NCBI GenBank assembly: GCA_019456145.1
Contig: VRUL01000015.1
Span: forward strand, 1-52,088
Direction of reading: 5' to 3'
From: Planctomycetota bacterium
Lineage (GTDB): Bacteria; Planctomycetota; Phycisphaerae; Sedimentisphaerales; Anaerobacaceae
DNA length: 52,088 nucleotides
The notes beneath the pieces were generated by a model, which ran no database searches, was not told where the DNA came from, and saw nothing but the letters and a program-made list of their open reading frames with translations. Shown here piece by piece: positions 33,888 through 42,646 of the stretch (within the stretch, counting starts at the first letter, position 1; each line of letters begins with the position of its first letter). The position numbers and the translations under genes were made by a program.

Positions 33888-34733
33888 ATGAAAAATCCTT
33901 ACCGTCCCATACTCACAAAGATTGAGAAGGTAACCGTAGAGAACGAAGCTAAAGACCTTAAAACGTTTCAGCTTGTGTTCTGTAATGAAGAGGAAGCAAA
34001 TGACTTTCGCTTTCAGTGCGGCCAATTCGCCGAACTTACCGTATTAGGCGTTGGAGAATGCCCGATTGGCATTGCATCGTCACCGATGGACAAGGCCTTT
34101 CTGGAGTTCACCGTGAAACGCTATCCGGATGGGCTTGTAACAAACGCACTGCATAACTGCCGTCTCGGAGACAAAATCGGCGTCAGAGGCCCTCTCGGCA
34201 ATTCCTTCCCGATGGAGAAGATGGAGGGCAAAAACGTGGTATTTGTCGGAGGTGGCTTTGCATTTACCACCCTCCGCTCTACGATAAAATACATGCTGCA
34301 CGAGGACAACCGTTCAAAATTCGGCAATCTTACACTTGTCTATGGTGCCCGCAGTCCGGGAGAGCTTCTTTACAAAGAACAGTTGAAGGAATGGGAAGCC
34401 CTAAACGATATCGAAACCCATATCACTGTGGATAAGGGCGACGAAAACTGGAAAGGAAAAGAGGGTTTCGTACCCGCGGTCCTGGACCAGGTCGCCCCAA
34501 GCCCGAATAATGCGGTAGTCCTGGTGTGCGGACCGCCCATCATGCTAAAATTCACACTTCCTGTCTTGACTAAGCTGGGCTTTGGATCCGGTGAAATTGT
34601 TACTTCCCTTGAGATGCGGATGAAGTGTGGGATAGGTTTATGCGGCCGCTGCAACATCGGAAGCAAATATGTATGCAGGGATGGACCTGTATTCACATTC
34701 GAGCAGCTCCAGGCCCTGCCGGCGGAAATGTAA
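33888..34733 (+). CDS. FlxA-like FAD/NAD(P)-binding oxidoreductase
   Basis: A 281-residue flavoprotein of the ferredoxin-NADP reductase/AsrB type. The N-terminal FAD barrel has CPIGIASSP near 46-54, the NAD(P)-binding half starts with VVFVGGGFAFTTLRS near 116-130, and the C-terminus carries a [2Fe-2S] motif (CGIGLCGRCNIG) near 247-258. These are the marks of dihydroorotate-dehydrogenase electron-transfer subunits and of FlxA, which oxidises NADH for HdrABC. It is the last gene of the Hdr/Flx block. The next gene, a sensor kinase, starts 114 bases later, and no clear terminator lies between. Confidence 0.88.
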   Translation: MKNPYRPILTKIEKVTVENEAKDLKTFQLVFCNEEEANDFRFQCGQFAELTVLGVGECPIGIASSPMDKAFLEFTVKRYPDGLVTNALHNCRLGDKIGVRGPLGNSFPMEKMEGKNVVFVGGGFAFTTLRSTIKYMLHEDNRSKFGNLTLVYGARSPGELLYKEQLKEWEALNDIETHITVDKGDENWKGKEGFVPAVLDQVAPSPNNAVVLVCGPPIMLKFTLPVLTKLGFGSGEIVTSLEMRMKCGIGLCGRCNIGSKYVCRDGPVFTFEQLQALPAEM

Positions 34734-34847
34734 GTCGAAAGATGCTCAAAATCGCAAAACATATATTCGAAAAGTACATCATCGATAAGTGCCGTACAAA
34801 TTCAGCACCTGGATAGAACGGTCAGTAAGTTATGAGGAGAAAATGGC

Positions 34848-36173
34848 GTGAGACTTCTGGAGCCGCCGGTAATGCCGGAGGAAGCAGTTGCAAGAATAGG
34901 CTGGTTTATCCGGCTGCGATGGTTGGCAGCGTTCGGAGTGCTGGCTTTTGCTGTAGTAGGGCATTTCTTGCTGGATTTGAAGTTTAACTTCAAGCCGTTT
35001 GTAGTCATCAGTATCTCCATAGCCCTATACAACGCCGCTTTCCTGCTTCTGGCCGACAAAACTCGACAGGAGGGAAAGTGGGGCGACAGATTCGCTTCTG
35101 CACAGGTGGGGATCGATCTTCTGGTTCTTACCATTCTGATGCACTTCGGTGGAGGCATCGAAAATCCGTTCATTTGCTATTACTTGTTTCATACAATTAT
35201 TTCAGCCATCCTGCTGCCGTGGTGGAAAGTGACCTTACAGGTCCTGTTTGCCTCGGTATGTATAGCCTCTATAGCGATCGCGGAATTAGCGGGTGTCGTA
35301 ACTCATCATCACATTGAAGGGCTTTTGTCGATGGAGCTTTATGCCAATTGGAAGTTCGTGGCCGTCGCAGTCTTTGCAATTATTACAACGCTTTGTGTTA
35401 CCGCTTTTCTGGCCGCTTCTATAGCCTATAGATTGCACGAGAGGGAAAAACAGTTGGCACAGGCAAACACAACCCTCGCTGAGCAAGACCGTATAAAATC
35501 GCAATATGTTATGAGGGTGGCGCACGACTTAGCCGGACCTGCCGCCAGTATCACAAGCTGCCTCCAATTGGTAACTCTGGGTTTGACTGGTCCGGTCCCT
35601 GATAAAGCACTGGACATGGTCCAGCGGGCTCAGCGCAAAAGCAAGTATCTGGGGCATCTCATCAAGGACTTGCTTAGCCTTTCAAGGATCAAGGCAGCCA
35701 GGAAGATACCCAAGACCGCCGTCAAATTGCCGGAAATAATCAATCATGTCTTCGAAGAATTGCAGTCACGTGTAGCAGAGAAGAACCTGACTTTGGAGCA
35801 AAAACTCCCGGAGTCATTAACATCGGTTTACGGAAATCAAGAGGCAATACACGAGCTGTTGGGCAACCTTGTGACAAACGCCGTGAAATATACACTTGTG
35901 GGCGGAAAAGTGGAGGTCAGCGCCACCAATACCGGCGATGAGGTTTTGGTCAAGGTGCAGGACAACGGTGTGGGAATTCCACCCGAGGCCCTGCCTCGTA
36001 TCTTCGAGGAGTTCTACCGCGCTGATAATGTTAAAGCTGAGGCCGTGGAAGGGACCGGGCTGGGACTGTCAATCGTCAGCCAGATTCTCAGCACACACGG
36101 TGGAAAAATTTGGGTAGAAAGTGAGCAGGGCAAGGGAACGACCTTTTCATTTACCCTTCCTGTAGCCGGGTAA
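34848..36173 (+). CDS. Membrane sensor histidine kinase next to the molybdoenzyme locus
   Basis: A 441-residue kinase. About six membrane helices occupy residues 20-190, so sensing probably occurs in or near the membrane. A coiled linker follows (EREKQLAQANTTLAEQDRIK), then a phospho-acceptor motif VAHDLAGPAASI near 225, where AGP replaces the usual RTP. The ATPase domain has NLVTNAVKYT, DNGVGIP and GTGLGLSIV. The start is GTG 34848, with GAGGAG 9 bases upstream. No regulator gene adjoins; the stand-alone receiver encoded at 40682, beyond the molybdoenzyme genes, is a candidate partner. Confidence 0.85.
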   Translation: MRLLEPPVMPEEAVARIGWFIRLRWLAAFGVLAFAVVGHFLLDLKFNFKPFVVISISIALYNAAFLLLADKTRQEGKWGDRFASAQVGIDLLVLTILMHFGGGIENPFICYYLFHTIISAILLPWWKVTLQVLFASVCIASIAIAELAGVVTHHHIEGLLSMELYANWKFVAVAVFAIITTLCVTAFLAASIAYRLHEREKQLAQANTTLAEQDRIKSQYVMRVAHDLAGPAASITSCLQLVTLGLTGPVPDKALDMVQRAQRKSKYLGHLIKDLLSLSRIKAARKIPKTAVKLPEIINHVFEELQSRVAEKNLTLEQKLPESLTSVYGNQEAIHELLGNLVTNAVKYTLVGGKVEVSATNTGDEVLVKVQDNGVGIPPEALPRIFEEFYRADNVKAEAVEGTGLGLSIVSQILSTHGGKIWVESEQGKGTTFSFTLPVAG

Positions 36174-36279
36174 TTGCATACATAGCAAAAAAAAATCAAC
36201 TAAATGTGCCTGCATGCGAGGTTGGCATTTGTGGTTCCGTGGTTACAGCATTTCGTGTTAAAAACAGATTCTTGAGTCT

Positions 36280-36328
36280 TCCGCAAAGGCATCTTGCGGA
36301 TAGATTGGGAGCTAACAAAAAGTTAGCT
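36280..36328 (+). promoter_or_regulatory. Two tandem hairpins before the molybdoenzyme operon
   Basis: TCCGCAA-AGGCATC-TTGCGGA at 36280-36300 and AGCTAAC-AAAAA-GTTAGCT at 36310-36328 are two perfect 7-bp stems 9 bases apart. No T-run follows either. They lie 48-96 bases before the ATG at 36376, so they may act in the leader RNA or as operator sites. No promoter box was identified with confidence. Confidence 0.4.
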
Positions 36329-36375
36329 ATAAATTTCTAACTCCTAACTATTATTAATGTGGAAAGGGAAAGGAC

Positions 36376-37083
36376 ATGAAAAAAAGAGAAAGAAGTAGCT
36401 CCGGCCAATCCACCGCCGAGCACGAGCGTCCCCTTCGGAGGCGCGAAGTGCTGAAAGTGGGTACTTTAGGTGCTCTGGCTGGGTGTACCGGCGTGGGCAA
36501 AGCCATGGCCGGAGGCGGATCCGCTAACAAGAAGAAATGCTACGGGATGGTTATCGACCTGCGAAGATGTATTGGCTGCCACGCCTGTACAGTCGCCTGC
36601 AAATCAGAGTTTAATGTACCTTTGGGTGTATGGCGGTCTTGGTTGAGGATCAAAGAAGACGGCGAATACCCACGTACAAGAAGGACTTTTATGCCGAAGC
36701 TTTGCAATAATTGTCGAAACTCGCCTTGTATTAAGGTATGCCCCACAGGTGCAGCCTATTACGACCAGGACGATGTCAGCAGTATCGATCAGAAGAAGTG
36801 TATCGGGTGCAAACTGTGTATAGGAGCGTGTCCATTCAAGCAGCGGTTCATCAACCCTGACAAAAACACTGCGGACAAATGCACAATGTGCATGCATAGG
36901 GTCCGAAAAGGCCTGGTGCCATCCTGTGTGAATACTTGTATGGGAAACGCAAGGATTTTTGGTGATTTCAATGATCCAAACAGTGAAGTTTCACAACTGA
37001 AAAGAGATAATAAAGTCGAAGTCCTTAAGCCTGAGCTTGGGACAAAGCCACAGGTTTATTATATTGGTGGTACTGATAGATAA
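36376..37083 (+). CDS. Tat-exported ferredoxin subunit of molybdoenzyme (PsrB/DmsB-like)
   Basis: A 235-residue protein with four [4Fe-4S] motifs typical of beta subunits of complex iron-sulfur molybdoenzymes: CIGCHACTVAC (about 64-74), CNNCRNSPCIKVCP (about 111-124), CIGCKLCIGACP (about 142-153) and CTMCMHRV (about 169). The N-terminus carries a Tat-like signal with the pair RR before EVLKVGTLGALAG, so the protein may be exported folded with its partner. It is the first gene of a B-C-A operon. A purine-rich AAAGGGAAAGGA stands before the ATG. It passes electrons between the membrane subunit and the catalytic subunit. Confidence 0.9.
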   Translation: MKKRERSSSGQSTAEHERPLRRREVLKVGTLGALAGCTGVGKAMAGGGSANKKKCYGMVIDLRRCIGCHACTVACKSEFNVPLGVWRSWLRIKEDGEYPRTRRTFMPKLCNNCRNSPCIKVCPTGAAYYDQDDVSSIDQKKCIGCKLCIGACPFKQRFINPDKNTADKCTMCMHRVRKGLVPSCVNTCMGNARIFGDFNDPNSEVSQLKRDNKVEVLKPELGTKPQVYYIGGTDR

Positions 37084-37099
37084 TTGAAAGGAGATACAC

Positions 37100-37960
37100 A
37101 TGCCTACTTATGACATTTTTCATTTACCGGCGTTAGATTCGATAACTGTGATGTATTTTTTCTTTAGCGGCCTGACCAGCGGCACTTTCCTCCTATCGCT
37201 CTGGGCCGGTTACGGACAGGAGAAATTGAAGTCTGTCGCCAAGCCCGCTGCTGTAATAACGCCAATATCGTTGGCCATTGGTTTGCTCTTACTGGTACTT
37301 CATCTCGAGCGTCCCTTTCAGTTCTGGCGTATTCTAATTACATTTAAACCGACATCGACTACCTCATGGGGTGCCTGGGTACTGAACATCTTCTTCGTTA
37401 TCAGCTTTTTATACGCTTTTTTATGGCTGAAAAACAAGGGAGAAAAGGCGAAGATGCTTGGCTTGTTCGGTTTACCGTTTGCCCTGTTTACGGGCCTTTA
37501 TACCGGTCTTCTTTTGATGCAAATGTCAGGCAATGCTCTCTGGGATTCTGCATTATTACCCTGGATATTCCTTGTCGGTGGTTTGCTGACGGCAATAGCG
37601 GTGACTGTTATAGTACTGACCGTGATGGGACAAAAGCCGACGGAGCCATTTTTCGGGTTGAGAAGACATATTCAGGCGCTGATAGCAATAGAACTGCTCA
37701 TGATCGCTTCAGAGTTCGTGGGCCTCTTTACCGGTGGGGCCGCTGCGACTGAGATCGCCGTTATGCTCCTGAGGGGGAAGCTTTCATTCTGGTTTCTCAA
37801 TCTGGAAGTTTTAGTTGGTTTACTTATCCCGCTTGGTCTGCTTATTGTAGCAAAGAGGTCTAAGAATGCGGGATTACACGTTGCAGTATCGGCATTGGTG
37901 ATAATTGGAGTTCTAACCATGCGGTTTATCGTCGTTTTGGTAGGGCAAGGTCAGATATAA
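37100..37960 (+). CDS. NrfD/PsrC-type membrane quinone subunit
   Basis: A 286-residue integral membrane protein with about eight hydrophobic helices, no clusters and few charged residues in the helices. The layout fits the NrfD/PsrC family, which exchanges electrons with menaquinone and anchors the A and B subunits. A family-like start is visible (FFFSGLTSGTFLLSLWAG), as is the conserved HLERPFQFWRIL segment near 69-80. GAAAGGAG lies upstream of the ATG, 16 bases after the B-subunit stop. It links the exported enzyme to the quinone pool; the direction of electron flow cannot be told from sequence. Confidence 0.88.
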   Translation: MPTYDIFHLPALDSITVMYFFFSGLTSGTFLLSLWAGYGQEKLKSVAKPAAVITPISLAIGLLLLVLHLERPFQFWRILITFKPTSTTSWGAWVLNIFFVISFLYAFLWLKNKGEKAKMLGLFGLPFALFTGLYTGLLLMQMSGNALWDSALLPWIFLVGGLLTAIAVTVIVLTVMGQKPTEPFFGLRRHIQALIAIELLMIASEFVGLFTGGAAATEIAVMLLRGKLSFWFLNLEVLVGLLIPLGLLIVAKRSKNAGLHVAVSALVIIGVLTMRFIVVLVGQGQI

Positions 37961-37986
37961 AAAGAAATATATAAGGAAAATAAGCG

Positions 37987-40494
37987 ATGAACGAAAATAA
38001 AATTACAAGAAGAAAGTTTCTCAAAGGAGTTGCGACAACCACTACGGTTGGAGCAGTCGCTCCGGGCATGACGAATAATGCCAAAGCTATGGAGCTTGAG
38101 GAAGGAGGTAAGGACTTTTCACCCCAGACAGGCAAAGAGCGTAAGGTCATCCCCTCTGCATGCTGGCAGTGTGTTGCAAGAGATGCTATCCTGTGTTACG
38201 TAGAGGATGGCAAGCTGGTGAAAATCGAAGGCAATCCAAAATCGATCCGCAACCGCGGCAAGATCTGTTCAAAGGGACAGGCTGGTATCAGTCAAGTTTA
38301 CAATCCAGACCGGGTCCTTAATCCCCTATTAAGAGTCGGCAAGCGGGGAGAAGGAAAATGGAAGAAAATCACCTGGGATGAGGCACTGGATCTGCTTATC
38401 AACGGGGGTGAGATCGCAGGGAGCAAAGTTAAAGGCCTTAAAACGCTGCGTGACGCAGGCACTCCGGAACAGTTTATGTTCCATTATGGGAGGATGAAAG
38501 GCTCTGACGGCGCGATCATCAAGTCTAACTTTCTGCCTGCGTATGGTACGTCTACCGTTGGTGGGCATACCGCAATCTGTGAGGTTGCCAAATGGACGGC
38601 TCAGGAGCTTACGTGGGGTAAACATTATGACATCAACGATGTGGAAAACACCACAATGATCCTGAACTTCGGCGCCAATTTCTATGAGGCCCATACGTCA
38701 CATGTTCAGTTGGCGCAAAGAGCGATTAACGCCCAGAACAATGGTGTTAGACTGGTCACGTTTGACGTACGCCTTTCCAATACAGCGGCTAAAAGCGATG
38801 AGTGGATCCCGATCAAACCAGGGACCGACGGGGCCGTGGCATTAGCGATGTGCAACGTGATAATGGAAGAAGGGCTGTACGACGCAGAATTTATTGAGAA
38901 GTGGACAACTACAAACGTGGCTCAGTTGAAGGACCACCTGAAACAATATACTCCTGAGTGGGCCCAGGGCGTCAGCGATGTTTCGGCCGAGAAGATCCGT
39001 TCACTTGCTATCGAGTTCGGTAAGGCAAAACCCGGTACCTGTGTGTCATATCGTGGTGCTGTAGCTCATTACAACGGTGTTGAGAACGAGAGAGCGATGA
39101 AAATGCTCGATGGTATCTGCGGACACATCGATGTTAAAGGTGGTACGCTTCATGGTGTCGGCGCCAAATTTGTTTATCCCAAAATCAGTGGGCATCCTAC
39201 GAAACTGAAGATCTTAGATGGTTTTCCCGGTGATATTGCTTATCCGACACACCACGCAGATCACCAGGTGCTCAGGATGATCAAGGATGGTAAAGCAGGC
39301 AGGCCTGATATCTACATGATATACTGCTACAATCCGGCTTATGTCAACGGTGGTTGTCAGGAAAATATTGACATACTTAAGGACGAGAAACTTATCCCGT
39401 TCTTTGTGTCGGTGGATATCGCTATGAGCGAATCATCATATCTGGCTGATTTGATCCTGCCGGACGTTTCCTATCTGGAGCGATGGTCCTGGGATGATAT
39501 GGTTTCCTATGACATGATTCCTGAATTCTATCTGCGTCAGCCTGTAGTAAAGCCTCGAGGCGAGACTCGGCAGTTCCAGGATGTGGTTATTGAAATAGCG
39601 AAACGGCTGGGCATAGACCTTGGATTCGAGTCCACTGTAGATTTCATCAAAAAGTCGTGTGAAGCTTCGGGCGTGGATTTTGAGTATCTGAAAAAGCATG
39701 GCGTTTGGCATCCTGAAGGTGCGGTACCCAAATACAAACCCTATGCCAAGGAGCTGAGTCCCGAAAAATATACAGGTGACGATATTCTTCTCGATGAGGC
39801 GACCGGAGTTTACTGGAATTGGACCAAGTCAAAGGCTGAAAGCAAGGAGGCTGCTATCAAGGCTGGTTACACCAGCATGAAATACGCCTATAAAGGTTAT
39901 GTAGGTCAGAAGATTGGTAATAAGGTCTATGCGGGCTTCAAGCCGGACAAACTAAACAAATCCGGTATGTTCGAGTTATATTCGGAACTTCTCAAGAAGA
40001 AAGGCTTTAACCCGCTGCCAAGCTATCTGCCAATTCCCGAACATCAAAACCTTAAAAACGACCAGTTGATTTTGACTACTTACAAGGTGAATGTCCAATC
40101 GCATTCCAGGACGCAGAACAACAAGTGGCTCACCGAGATCTATCACGAAAATCCGATGCTGATACATCCTGACACTGCCGCTAAACGCGGTATAAAAGAC
40201 GGTGATAAGGTAGTGGTCAATTCCGAAACAGGTTCGGTTGAGGATGTGGTGGCAAGATTGACGAAAGGCATCTATCCCGGCGTAGTTTCGATATCTTTCC
40301 ACTGTGGGCATTGGCAACATGGGGAGTATGCGTCAGGTAAGGAGAGCTTTGGCCACGAGTGTGAACCTGATTGTGGTCGGATATGGTGGGACAACGTCGG
40401 AGTGAACCCAAACTGGGCCATTCCCGCAACACCCGACCCGATTAGCGGCCAGGCCCGGTATATGGATACTGTGGTTACTGTTACTAAAGCCTAA
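37987..40494 (+). CDS. Molybdopterin oxidoreductase catalytic subunit, Tat-exported
   Basis: An 835-residue member of the DMSO-reductase superfamily. The Tat signal is TRRKFLKG at 7-14 followed by a hydrophobic stretch to about 35. The [4Fe-4S] site reads C59-x2-C62-x7-C70-x23-C94, where most relatives have x3 between the second and third cysteine. C198 in HTAIC is a candidate molybdenum ligand. The C-terminal cofactor-binding domain (about 700-835) has the expected GxxxGDKVVVNSETG. With the NrfD-type partner it resembles polysulfide, thiosulfate or tetrathionate reductases, but the family is broad and the substrate is open. It is the last gene of the operon. Confidence 0.88.
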   Translation: MNENKITRRKFLKGVATTTTVGAVAPGMTNNAKAMELEEGGKDFSPQTGKERKVIPSACWQCVARDAILCYVEDGKLVKIEGNPKSIRNRGKICSKGQAGISQVYNPDRVLNPLLRVGKRGEGKWKKITWDEALDLLINGGEIAGSKVKGLKTLRDAGTPEQFMFHYGRMKGSDGAIIKSNFLPAYGTSTVGGHTAICEVAKWTAQELTWGKHYDINDVENTTMILNFGANFYEAHTSHVQLAQRAINAQNNGVRLVTFDVRLSNTAAKSDEWIPIKPGTDGAVALAMCNVIMEEGLYDAEFIEKWTTTNVAQLKDHLKQYTPEWAQGVSDVSAEKIRSLAIEFGKAKPGTCVSYRGAVAHYNGVENERAMKMLDGICGHIDVKGGTLHGVGAKFVYPKISGHPTKLKILDGFPGDIAYPTHHADHQVLRMIKDGKAGRPDIYMIYCYNPAYVNGGCQENIDILKDEKLIPFFVSVDIAMSESSYLADLILPDVSYLERWSWDDMVSYDMIPEFYLRQPVVKPRGETRQFQDVVIEIAKRLGIDLGFESTVDFIKKSCEASGVDFEYLKKHGVWHPEGAVPKYKPYAKELSPEKYTGDDILLDEATGVYWNWTKSKAESKEAAIKAGYTSMKYAYKGYVGQKIGNKVYAGFKPDKLNKSGMFELYSELLKKKGFNPLPSYLPIPEHQNLKNDQLILTTYKVNVQSHSRTQNNKWLTEIYHENPMLIHPDTAAKRGIKDGDKVVVNSETGSVEDVVARLTKGIYPGVVSISFHCGHWQHGEYASGKESFGHECEPDCGRIWWDNVGVNPNWAIPATPDPISGQARYMDTVVTVTKA

Positions 40495-40681
40495 ATGCCC
40501 AATTTTGCCAACTTAGTCTTAATGTGAGGTTTAGCCAAAGTCTGTTGTTCTTTCTGATGCTAAACAGGTAAAAGCTGCTAAAGCCGCCATGTAATGAAAT
40601 TCATCTGCCTGTCATATTCAGCGTGATGAACCATTACGGACAGATATGAGTAAATCAAACATGATTTCAGAAGGAAGATAC
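40495..40681 (+). other. Gap after molybdoenzyme operon with a weak hairpin
   Basis: GTTTAGC (40529-40535) pairs with GCTAAAC (40559-40565) across a 23-base loop without a T-run. It could be a weak terminator or regulatory RNA structure. No small gene is evident before the receiver gene at 40682. Confidence 0.25.
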
Positions 40682-41137
40682 ATGAATGCGCCGCTAAAAA
40701 AGATACTTGTTATAGACGATGACCAAAGTGCAGTAGCGTTTGTGCGCGCCGCACTTGAGTCGGAGAAGTATGAAGTTGCCGGCGCAGATGATGGACTGGC
40801 TGGGCTGTCCCTGGTGCGTAAAGAACCACCTGACTTGATTATACTTGACATATACATGCCTCGACAACCGGGTTTTTATACCCTGCGGGATCTAAAAAGG
40901 GATCCCAAAACCAAAACCATTCCGGTCATCATGCTTACCAGCGTTGGCAAGCGGCTTGGTATAACCTTTTCTACTCAAGACATTTACGACTTCCTGGGAA
41001 TCGAACCCGATGTCTATCTCGAAAAGCCGGTTGACCCGATGTTCTTACGGAAGATAACCGACAGGCTCCTGGGAATGGGCTCTGCTGAAAACGGCCGGGT
41101 AAACCAAAAAGGCTTACAAGATGGCGAAAGTAAGTAG
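40682..41137 (+). CDS. Stand-alone response-regulator receiver
   Basis: A 151-residue single receiver domain. Visible are the acidic pair in VIDDDQS near 10-15, the phospho-acceptor aspartate in LDIYMP near 58, the conserved threonine in MLTS near 88, and the lysine in LEKPVDP near 119. No DNA-binding output follows, so it acts by protein contact or phosphate relay. ATG 40682 is preferred because AGAAGGAAG lies just before; ATGs at 40646 and 40664 lack such a site. Its end overlaps the next gene by 17 bases, so it is coupled to the HEAT/FGE-like protein. The kinase encoded at 34848 may be its partner. Confidence 0.87.
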   Translation: MNAPLKKILVIDDDQSAVAFVRAALESEKYEVAGADDGLAGLSLVRKEPPDLIILDIYMPRQPGFYTLRDLKRDPKTKTIPVIMLTSVGKRLGITFSTQDIYDFLGIEPDVYLEKPVDPMFLRKITDRLLGMGSAENGRVNQKGLQDGESK

Positions 41138-42224
41138 CATTCAAAAGTGGGTCGGACAACTCAACTCCAGAGTGCCTTTTGTAGGTAAGGACATCGCTCG
41201 TTCTGCCTGTCAGAAACTGGCGGCCGATAAGGGCCCACTGACTGTGCCCTTTTTGGTCTCAGCCCTTGCCAACAAAGATCAACAGATAAGAACGATTGCT
41301 GAGAACGCGCTCGAATCCTTGACCGATCCTGATGCTCTCGATGCCCTTGCGCTGGGCTATACATTTACTCAGCAGGAATCTCTGCACCGAATACTTGAGT
41401 CGCTGGGACGAAATGTTCCGGTAAGGCCAGAACTATCATCCGTCGGTCAACCATCTGCGGTTGCGACAGTCTCCGGCACTGCTGAACAAGTCTGGCAATT
41501 TCATAACAAAAGGGATGAAACGTTGTTGGCATTTGTGCCTGAAGGGGACTTCCTGGCCGGCAGGGAAAAGTTTCGAGTGCATTTGCCCGCATATTATCTG
41601 GCGCTTACCTGTGTGACCAATACCCAGTATGTGAAGTTTCTGGACCGGCGCTGCCCGGACCCGGCACAACTGAAAAAATGGATCAATCTCAAGCAGTGCG
41701 ACGCAATTTATAAAGAGAACAACACATATAAAGTCCACCCGGACAAGGCGGAGTTTCCTGTGATATGGACCACCTGGGAAGGGGCTGCGGCGTACAGCAA
41801 ATGGGCCGGCCTGAAACTCCCAACTGAGTTGGAATGGGAAAAAGGTGCAAGGGGTGTTGATGGAAGATTATATCCTTGGGGGGATGAATGGGAGGCAGGA
41901 AGACCCCGCGCCGAAGAAGGGACAGAGCGAAAGCCCGAAGAGATAACCAGCGTATTGTCATATCCTACCGGGCGGAGCCCTTACGGGCTTTACCAGATGA
42001 TCGGAAACGTTTACGAGTGGTGCCTTGATTGGTACCAGGAATCTGCGTACCAGCGTTATTCGCAGAGCGACTTAAAATCCCCGCAGAAAGGAGAGCACAA
42101 AGTGCTGCGAGGAGGGCCCTGGTGCTTTGGCACGCCTGCCCATCTAAGAACCGAATACCGCAAGAGCACCGTCTGGCGCGCCGGAACGCCTCTCTGCGGT
42201 TTCAGATGTGCTAAGAGTCTTTAA
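41121..42224 (+). CDS. HEAT-repeat protein with FGE-sulfatase-type domain
   Basis: A 367-residue protein. Residues about 15-100 look like two or three HEAT-type helical repeats (VPFLVSALANKDQQIRTIAENALESL). Residues about 135-367 are an FGE/SUMF1 domain: FVPEGDFLAG, TNTQYVKFLD, LPTELEWEKGARG, YPWGDEWE, GNVYEWCLDWY, VLRGGPW and a final GFRCAK. True FGE turns a sulfatase cysteine into formylglycine, but many bacterial members bind ligands or sugars or act in other pathways. No sulfatase gene is nearby. The overlap with a receiver gene points to a signalling or assembly role linked to the molybdoenzyme. No signal peptide is seen. Confidence 0.83.
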   Translation: MAKVSSIQKWVGQLNSRVPFVGKDIARSACQKLAADKGPLTVPFLVSALANKDQQIRTIAENALESLTDPDALDALALGYTFTQQESLHRILESLGRNVPVRPELSSVGQPSAVATVSGTAEQVWQFHNKRDETLLAFVPEGDFLAGREKFRVHLPAYYLALTCVTNTQYVKFLDRRCPDPAQLKKWINLKQCDAIYKENNTYKVHPDKAEFPVIWTTWEGAAAYSKWAGLKLPTELEWEKGARGVDGRLYPWGDEWEAGRPRAEEGTERKPEEITSVLSYPTGRSPYGLYQMIGNVYEWCLDWYQESAYQRYSQSDLKSPQKGEHKVLRGGPWCFGTPAHLRTEYRKSTVWRAGTPLCGFRCAKSL

Positions 42225-42364
42225 TCACCGCTGTTCTCACGCGATTAGCGATTCCTGACGGGTTGATTACTCCATTCTCAATTTACTTTGTTCCAATTTG
42301 TACAAAATCCCGATAAAATGATAGTAGAGACTGTGAATCCGTCAAAAGTAAAGGAGATGAATCT

Positions 42365-42550
42365 ATGACGTGCCGAACAAATCAGAAACCGACAGTTAAG
42401 GCCGAATTGAAAGTTAATGGCAGCGAAATCGAGTTGAATAACTTTGTCGAGAAATTTATTTCACAAACTGTTATCGGTATGGTCAAATCTTTACGAGGTG
42501 TTGGTGACGTTGAGACAGTCAGCCTGAAGGTTTCGAAAAAGGTAAACTGA
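42365..42550 (+). CDS. Small 61-residue protein of unknown function
   Basis: A 61-codon gene with an excellent ribosome site (AAAGGAG, 8 bases before the ATG). The product has an early Cys, the segment KAELKVNGSEIELNNFVEKF, then a short helix (ISQTVIGMVKSLRGV) and a last strand (ETVSLKVSKKVN), suggesting a small alpha/beta domain. No catalytic motif or cluster is visible, and no family is recognised. It precedes moeA by about 100 bases, so a role around the molybdenum cofactor or its target enzyme is possible but unproven. Confidence 0.65.
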   Translation: MTCRTNQKPTVKAELKVNGSEIELNNFVEKFISQTVIGMVKSLRGVGDVETVSLKVSKKVN

Positions 42551-42646
42551 GCGTTCGACGCAGAAATCGTCAAGATTCCGGACATGTTGATGGTGGGTGC
42601 TTTGGAAAGGCAATGACGGTAAGGCCAGGTGGGTATAGGAACAAAA

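Noticed and set aside
36220..36237. Possible second sigma-54 promoter (TTGGCATTTGTGGTTCC)
   Set aside because: GG is not followed by GC at the required 10-base spacing, so the -12 element is missing.
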